Shown piece after piece: positions 59,691 through 64,000 of a stretch of 64,000 nt of DNA. The notes beneath the pieces were generated by a model. The model was given only the letters and a program-made list of their open reading frames with translations. It had not been told where the DNA came from and did not search any database. The DNA lies in assembly GCF_004211955.1 (NCBI RefSeq), contig NZ_RHJI01000015.1, positions 124,001 through 188,000 of the forward strand, given 5' to 3'. Position 1 is the stretch's first letter. Every line of letters begins with the position of its first letter. The DNA is from Escherichia sp. E1V33. Lineage in GTDB: Bacteria; Pseudomonadota; Gammaproteobacteria; Enterobacterales; Enterobacteriaceae. A program made the translations under genes and the position numbers.

Positions 59691-60400
59691 AAATCGAACT
59701 GACGGTGAATGGACTAAAGGTACAGGCGCAGTACTCTGATGATGAAATTGAGAATGTACATAAACCGCTACTGCGTATGCTGGCGGCCTTACAGGCGGTA
59801 AATCCGCAGCGGCGTACGGTGGTATTTCTGTGTGCTCCACCGGGGACGGGTAAATCTACCTTAACTACCTTCTGGGAATATCTCACGCAACAAGACCCTG
59901 AATTACCCGCTATTCAGACGCTACCGATGGATGGCTTTCACCATTACAACGCCTGGCTGGATGCGCATCAGCTTCGTCCATACAAAGGCGCACCACAGAC
60001 GTTTGATGTGGCAAAACTGGCGGAAAATCTACGCCAGGCCGTGCAGGGTAACTGTGCGTGGCCGCAGTATGATCGACAAAAACATGATCCAGTAGAAGAT
60101 GCGTTGCAGGTTACTGCGCCGCTCGTCATCGTCGAAGGAAACTGGCTATTGCTGGATGACGAGCAGTGGCGCACGTTAGCGCAATTTTGTGATTTCTCGA
60201 TATTTATCAATGCGCCCGCATCTGCGTTGCGGGAGCGTCTGGTGGGGCGCAAGCTTGCGGGTGGATTATCGCAGGCAGATGCAGAAGCCTTTTATGAACG
60301 TACTGACGGGCCGAATGTTCGTCGGGTGCTTGAACAGAGCCTGCCCGCAAATTTAACTTTAATGATGACCGCTACGGGTGAATATCTTCTGGCGGATTAA
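59687..60400 (+). CDS. yggC: YggC, P-loop kinase-like protein
   Basis: This 237-residue protein has Walker A CAPPGTGKSTL near residue 52, MDGFHHYN near 85 and EGNWLLLDDEQW near 147. The pattern matches uridine kinase and pantothenate kinase-like proteins; a sugar or nucleoside substrate is likely but unknown. It is the last gene of the cmt/ygg run; its 3' end overlaps the minus-strand ABC-ATPase remnant. Confidence 0.9.
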   Translation: MKIELTVNGLKVQAQYSDDEIENVHKPLLRMLAALQAVNPQRRTVVFLCAPPGTGKSTLTTFWEYLTQQDPELPAIQTLPMDGFHHYNAWLDAHQLRPYKGAPQTFDVAKLAENLRQAVQGNCAWPQYDRQKHDPVEDALQVTAPLVIVEGNWLLLDDEQWRTLAQFCDFSIFINAPASALRERLVGRKLAGGLSQADAEAFYERTDGPNVRRVLEQSLPANLTLMMTATGEYLLAD

Positions 60401-60668
60401 CATCCCTTATTACACCGCCTTCCTGTCGCACAACACGGGAGAAATGACGCTGGGTAAATTCGGCGTCATGGCTGATTGCCACCACGCCTGCACCTCGCTG
60501 GCGGCACTTTTCCAGCCAGCTTTCAAACACGCTCAACCAATTTTCGTCAAAATCCCGACTCGGCTCGTCCAGTAGCAATAGTGGCGGGGAGAGAATTTCC
60601 AGCCCGGGGAGCAGGCGCAGCGCGTAAAAGCGTGCGGAGGAAGAATAAGGATAGGGCAATGTCATCAT
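60372..60668 (-). pseudogene. Truncated ABC-transporter ATPase (C-terminal part)
   Basis: This 98-codon frame reads like the second half of an ABC ATPase: a degenerate signature region (YSSSARFYALRLL), Walker B LLLLDEPSRDFD and the switch histidine in VAISHD, then the usual downstream strands. Walker A and the Q-loop are missing and there is no partner permease, so it cannot work as a transporter ATPase. It overlaps the end of yggC by 29 bp on the other strand. The type is closest to short ECF/CbiO-like ATPases by length; that is an impression. It is probably a relic of a lost transport gene set. Confidence 0.7.
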
Positions 60669-61039
60669 TGGAGTACTCCGAAACTCGGACGTATTGCGAA
60701 TAATATTGACGCTGCATTAGTCATATTCTGATATAAGTCAGGGTTTGTGACGGCACAACGAAAAGATTTTGCTACGCTTATTCGTGATTCTGCAAAGTGG
60801 AATAAATTCCAACGCATCAGGCCGGAAAACGTGACGCAAGTCAGATAATTGTCTTCTTTGACTGGACAATCATTCCTTTTATTCCATGTTTCGCTTATCC
60901 TAGCTGAAGCGTTTCAGTCGATTAAATGTTCGACAATTAACCAATCAGTCGCAGTTTGCGACAGGTAAGGTTTCCCCGAACGATTTGCTGGATTACTCTG
61001 TCTGGCAAATTTGCTCAGGGAAAGCCTTGCAGGAGATCT
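60669..61039 (+). promoter_or_regulatory. Upstream region of epd with a Cra operator
   Basis: Promoter region of the epd-pgk-fbaA cluster, with no gene visible. It contains the Cra (FruR) site described separately and a TTGACT -35-like hexamer near 60858. Confidence 0.6.
60903..60918 (+). promoter_or_regulatory. Cra (FruR) operator upstream of epd
   Basis: GCTGAAGCGTTTCAGT contains the palindromic core TGAAGCGTTTCA, close to the Cra consensus GCTGAAWCGWTTCAGC. It lies about 120 bp before the epd start, in line with reported catabolite control of epd-pgk-fbaA by Cra and CRP. Confidence 0.75.
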
Positions 61040-62059
61040 ATGACCGTACGCGTAGCGATAAATGGCTTCGGTCGCATCGGGCGTAATGTGGTTCGTGCTT
61101 TGTATGAATCAGGACGTCGGGCGGAAATTACCGTGGTGGCAATCAACGAACTGGCGGATGCTGCGGGCATGGCGCATTTGTTGAAATATGACACCAGCCA
61201 TGGCCGTTTTGCATGGGAAGTCCGTGAGGAACGTGATCAACTTTTTGTTGGTGATGATGCCATCCGCGTATTGCATGAATGTTCACTGCAATCGCTTCCC
61301 TGGCGTGAACTAGGCGTTGATGTGGTTCTCGATTGCACCGGCGTATATGGCACCCGCGAGCATGGCGAAGCGCACATTGCCGCCGGGGCCAAAAAAGTGC
61401 TCTTTTCACATCCTGGCAGTAACGATCTCGACGCTACCGTTGTTTATGGCGTCAATCAGGATCAACTTCGTGCGGAACACCGCATCGTTTCTAACGCTTC
61501 CTGTACCACGAATTGCATAATTCCCGTCATCAAATTGTTAGATGATGCGTACGGTATTGAGTCCGGCACTGTGACCACAATTCACTCCGCCATGCACGAT
61601 CAACAGGTTATTGATGCGTACCATCCTGACCTGCGCCGCACCCGGGCAGCCAGCCAGTCGATCATTCCGGTCGATACCAAACTGGCCGCCGGTATCACAC
61701 GATTTTTTCCGCAATTTAACGATCGTTTTGAAGCGATTGCGGTGCGTGTACCAACCATTAATGTGACGGCAATCGATTTAAGCGTAACGGTGAAGAAACC
61801 TGTAAAAGCCAATGAAGTCAACCAGTTGCTGCAAAAAGCAGCACAAGGTGCATTTCATGGTATAGTTGACTATACGGAATTGCCGTTAGTCTCGATAGAT
61901 TTTAACCACGATCCGCACAGTGCCATTGTCGATGGTACTCAAACCCGGGTCAGTGGCGCACACCTGATCAAAACGTTGGTCTGGTGCGATAACGAATGGG
62001 GCTTTGCTAACCGAATGCTCGACACGACGTTAGCCATGGCCGCTGTTGCTTTCAGGTAA
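61040..62059 (+). CDS. epd: Epd, D-erythrose-4-phosphate dehydrogenase
   Basis: Epd oxidises erythrose 4-phosphate to 4-phosphoerythronate for pyridoxal phosphate synthesis. The 339-residue protein is a GAPDH paralogue with the NAD site [19 protein letters not shown], the catalytic cysteine in SNASCTTNC (Cys155), and [13 protein letters not shown] at the end. The ATG at 61040 has an AGGAG ribosome binding site and gives MTVRVAING; the longer frame does not fit. It sits 48 bp before pgk. Confidence 0.97.
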   Translation: MTVRVAINGFGRIGRNVVRALYESGRRAEITVVAINELADAAGMAHLLKYDTSHGRFAWEVREERDQLFVGDDAIRVLHECSLQSLPWRELGVDVVLDCTGVYGTREHGEAHIAAGAKKVLFSHPGSNDLDATVVYGVNQDQLRAEHRIVSNASCTTNCIIPVIKLLDDAYGIESGTVTTIHSAMHDQQVIDAYHPDLRRTRAASQSIIPVDTKLAAGITRFFPQFNDRFEAIAVRVPTINVTAIDLSVTVKKPVKANEVNQLLQKAAQGAFHGIVDYTELPLVSIDFNHDPHSAIVDGTQTRVSGAHLIKTLVWCDNEWGFANRMLDTTLAMAAVAFR

Positions 62060-62107
62060 GACGCGTGCGCGTCTGCAAAACTTTTAGAATCAACGAGAGG
62101 ATTCACC

Positions 62108-63271
62108 ATGTCTGTAATTAAGATGACCGATCTGGATCTTGCTGGGAAACGTGTATTTATCCGTGCGGATCTGAACGTACCAGTAAAAGACGGGAAAGTA
62201 ACCAGCGACGCGCGTATCCGTGCTTCTCTGCCGACCATCGAACTGGCCCTGAAACAAGGCGCAAAAGTGATGGTAACTTCCCACCTGGGTCGTCCTACCG
62301 AAGGCGAGTACAACGAAGAATTCTCTCTGCTGCCGGTTGTTAACTACCTGAAAGAAAAACTGTCTAACCCGGTTCGCCTGGTTAAAGATTACCTCGACGG
62401 CGTTGACGTTGCTGAGGGTGAACTGGTTGTTCTGGAAAACGTTCGCTTCAACAAAGGCGAGAAGAAAGACGACGAAGCCCTGTCCAAAAAATATGCTGCA
62501 CTGTGCGACGTGTTCGTAATGGACGCATTCGGTACTGCTCACCGCGCGCAGGCTTCTACTCACGGTATCGGTAAATTTGCTGACGTTGCGTGCGCAGGCC
62601 CGCTGCTGGCAGCTGAACTGGACGCGCTGGGTAAAGCACTGAAAGAACCGGCTCGTCCGATGGTGGCTATCGTTGGTGGTTCTAAAGTTTCTACCAAACT
62701 GACCGTTCTGGACTCCCTGTCTAAAATCGCTGACCAGCTGATTGTTGGTGGTGGTATCGCTAACACCTTTATCGCGGCACAAGGCCACGATGTGGGTAAA
62801 TCCCTGTACGAAGCTGACCTGGTTGACGAAGCAAAACGTCTGCTGACCACCTGCAACATCCCGGTTCCGTCTGATGTTCGCGTAGCAACTGAGTTCTCTG
62901 AAACTGCTCCGGCTACTCTCAAATCTGTTAACGACGTGAAAGCTGACGAGCAGATCCTGGATATCGGCGACGCTTCCGCACAGGAACTGGCTGAAATTCT
63001 GAAGAATGCGAAAACCATTCTGTGGAACGGCCCGGTTGGTGTGTTCGAATTCCCTAACTTCCGTAAAGGTACTGAAATCGTGGCTAACGCTATCGCAGAC
63101 AGCGAAGCGTTCTCCATCGCTGGTGGCGGTGACACTCTGGCAGCAATCGACCTGTTCGGCATTGCTGACAAAATCTCCTATATTTCCACTGGCGGCGGCG
63201 CATTCCTCGAATTCGTGGAAGGTAAAGTACTGCCTGCAGTAGCGATGCTCGAAGAGCGCGCTAAGAAGTAA
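62108..63271 (+). CDS. pgk: Pgk, phosphoglycerate kinase
   Basis: Pgk makes ATP from 1,3-bisphosphoglycerate in glycolysis. The 387-residue protein has the N-terminal substrate site [20 protein letters not shown], the hinge and [21 protein letters not shown] and the C-terminal [13 protein letters not shown] and [14 protein letters not shown]. Codon bias is strong. Confidence 0.98.
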   Translation: MSVIKMTDLDLAGKRVFIRADLNVPVKDGKVTSDARIRASLPTIELALKQGAKVMVTSHLGRPTEGEYNEEFSLLPVVNYLKEKLSNPVRLVKDYLDGVDVAEGELVVLENVRFNKGEKKDDEALSKKYAALCDVFVMDAFGTAHRAQASTHGIGKFADVACAGPLLAAELDALGKALKEPARPMVAIVGGSKVSTKLTVLDSLSKIADQLIVGGGIANTFIAAQGHDVGKSLYEADLVDEAKRLLTTCNIPVPSDVRVATEFSETAPATLKSVNDVKADEQILDIGDASAQELAEILKNAKTILWNGPVGVFEFPNFRKGTEIVANAIADSEAFSIAGGGDTLAAIDLFGIADKISYISTGGGAFLEFVEGKVLPAVAMLEERAKK

Positions 63272-63280
63272 AAAATCACA

Positions 63281-63302
63281 GGGCAGGGAAACCTGCCCTT
63301 GT
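63281..63302 (+). terminator. Hairpin with GAAA loop after pgk
   Basis: A perfect 7-bp stem (GGGCAGG with CCTGCCC) and GAAA tetraloop is followed by TTGTT. The weak T tail suggests partial termination or an mRNA-stabilising hairpin between pgk and fbaA. A second hairpin (AGTTGCA with TGCAACT) lies at 63351 to 63369. Confidence 0.6.
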
Positions 63303-63413
63303 TGCAGCGCGCTTTTAAAGCACGCACTTTTTCATACTCTAAATAATTCGAGTTGCAGCACATGCAACTTGAAGTATGACGAGTATAAGGCCCGACGATA
63401 CAGGACAAGAGAC

Positions 63414-64000
63414 ATGTCTAAGATTTTTGATTTCGTAAAACCTGGCGTAATCACTGGTGATGACGTACAGAAAGTTTTCCAGGTAGCAAAAGAAAACAAC
63501 TTCGCACTGCCAGCAGTAAACTGCGTCGGTACTGACTCCATCAACGCCGTACTGGAAACCGCTGCTAAAGTTAAAGCGCCGGTTATCGTTCAGTTCTCCA
63601 ACGGTGGTGCTTCCTTTATCGCTGGTAAAGGCGTGAAATCTGACGTTCCGCAGGGTGCTGCTATCCTGGGTGCGATCTCTGGTGCGCATCACGTTCACCA
63701 GATGGCTGAACACTATGGTGTTCCGGTTATCCTGCATACCGACCACTGCGCGAAGAAACTGCTGCCGTGGATCGACGGTCTGCTGGACGCGGGTGAAAAA
63801 CACTTCGCTGCTACCGGTAAGCCGCTGTTCTCTTCTCACATGATCGACCTGTCTGAAGAATCTCTGCAAGAGAACATCGAAATCTGCTCTAAATACCTGG
63901 AGCGCATGTCCAAAATCGGCATGACTCTGGAAATCGAACTGGGTTGCACCGGTGGTGAAGAAGACGGCGTGGACAACAGCCACATGGACGCTTCTGCACT
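63414..64000 (+). CDS. fbaA: FbaA, class II fructose-bisphosphate aldolase (5' part, cut by window end)
   Basis: FbaA cleaves fructose 1,6-bisphosphate in glycolysis using zinc. The visible 195 codons start MSKIFDFVKPGVITGDDVQK, with the zinc-binding HTDHCAKK near residue 108 and the ELGCTGGEEDG segment near 182. The ATG follows a purine-rich AGGACAAGAG. The gene continues beyond the window. Codon bias is strong. Confidence 0.96.
   Translation, partial: MSKIFDFVKPGVITGDDVQKVFQVAKENNFALPAVNCVGTDSINAVLETAAKVKAPVIVQFSNGGASFIAGKGVKSDVPQGAAILGAISGAHHVHQMAEHYGVPVILHTDHCAKKLLPWIDGLLDAGEKHFAATGKPLFSSHMIDLSEESLQENIEICSKYLERMSKIGMTLEIELGCTGGEEDGVDNSHMDASA

Overview
The window is chromosomal DNA of Escherichia coli or a very close relative. 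From the tRNA-Phe gene at about 23 kb to the right end, I recognise every core gene in the K-12 order, in inverted orientation: pheV, yqgA, speC, nupG, mltC, yggX, mutY, trmB, yggL, yggN, ansB, yggM, hemW, rdgB, yggU, yggT, yggS, yggR, ruvX, yqgE, gshB, rsmE, endA, sprT, galP, metK, yqgB, speA, speB, loiP, tktA, cmtB, cmtA, yggP, yggF, yggD, yggC, epd, pgk and the start of fbaA. Identifications rest on recalled protein sequences and motifs; no database was searched.

Left of pheV (1 to about 22.9 kb) is an accessory island. It starts with an A+T-rich stretch holding one family-2-like glycosyltransferase on the plus strand, which I take to be the last serotype-specific (region 2) gene of a group 2 capsule locus. 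A terminator follows, then the complete conserved region 1 operon kpsFEDUCS on the minus strand, convergent with region 2. KpsF and KpsU supply the Kdo precursor, KpsC and KpsS build the Kdo linker, and KpsE and KpsD export the polymer. I could not assign the K type.

Between kpsF and pheV lies a type VI secretion (T6SS) cluster. It is flanked by a two-gene minus-strand unit for exported proteins (DUF930-like and LprI-like). Intact genes encode the sheath (TssB, TssC), tube (Hcp), sheath unfoldase (ClpV/TssH), TssA, TssE and a VasL/TagA-like protein. At least two and probably three internal deletions have fused the start of one gene to the end of another: tssK' to an OmpA-like gene, a 30-codon remnant after clpV, and tssF' to a probable tssJ end. 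No TssM, TssL, TssG, full TssK or TssF, VgrG or PAAR gene is present, so a canonical apparatus cannot be built from this locus alone. This selective retention is the most interesting feature of the window.

The core part is ordinary housekeeping: polyamine synthesis (speC, speA, speB), nucleoside and galactose import, DNA, tRNA and nucleotide repair or modification, glutathione and SAM synthesis, transketolase, a cryptic cmt/ygg sugar operon and the epd-pgk-fbaA glycolytic cluster. It carries several legible regulatory sites: an FNR-like site at ansB, CRP and Gal operators at galP, Met boxes at metK and a Cra site at epd. REP/BIME repeats sit in five intergenic gaps. Two items here look variable: a lipoprotein gene between speA and speB, and a truncated ABC-ATPase between yggC and epd.
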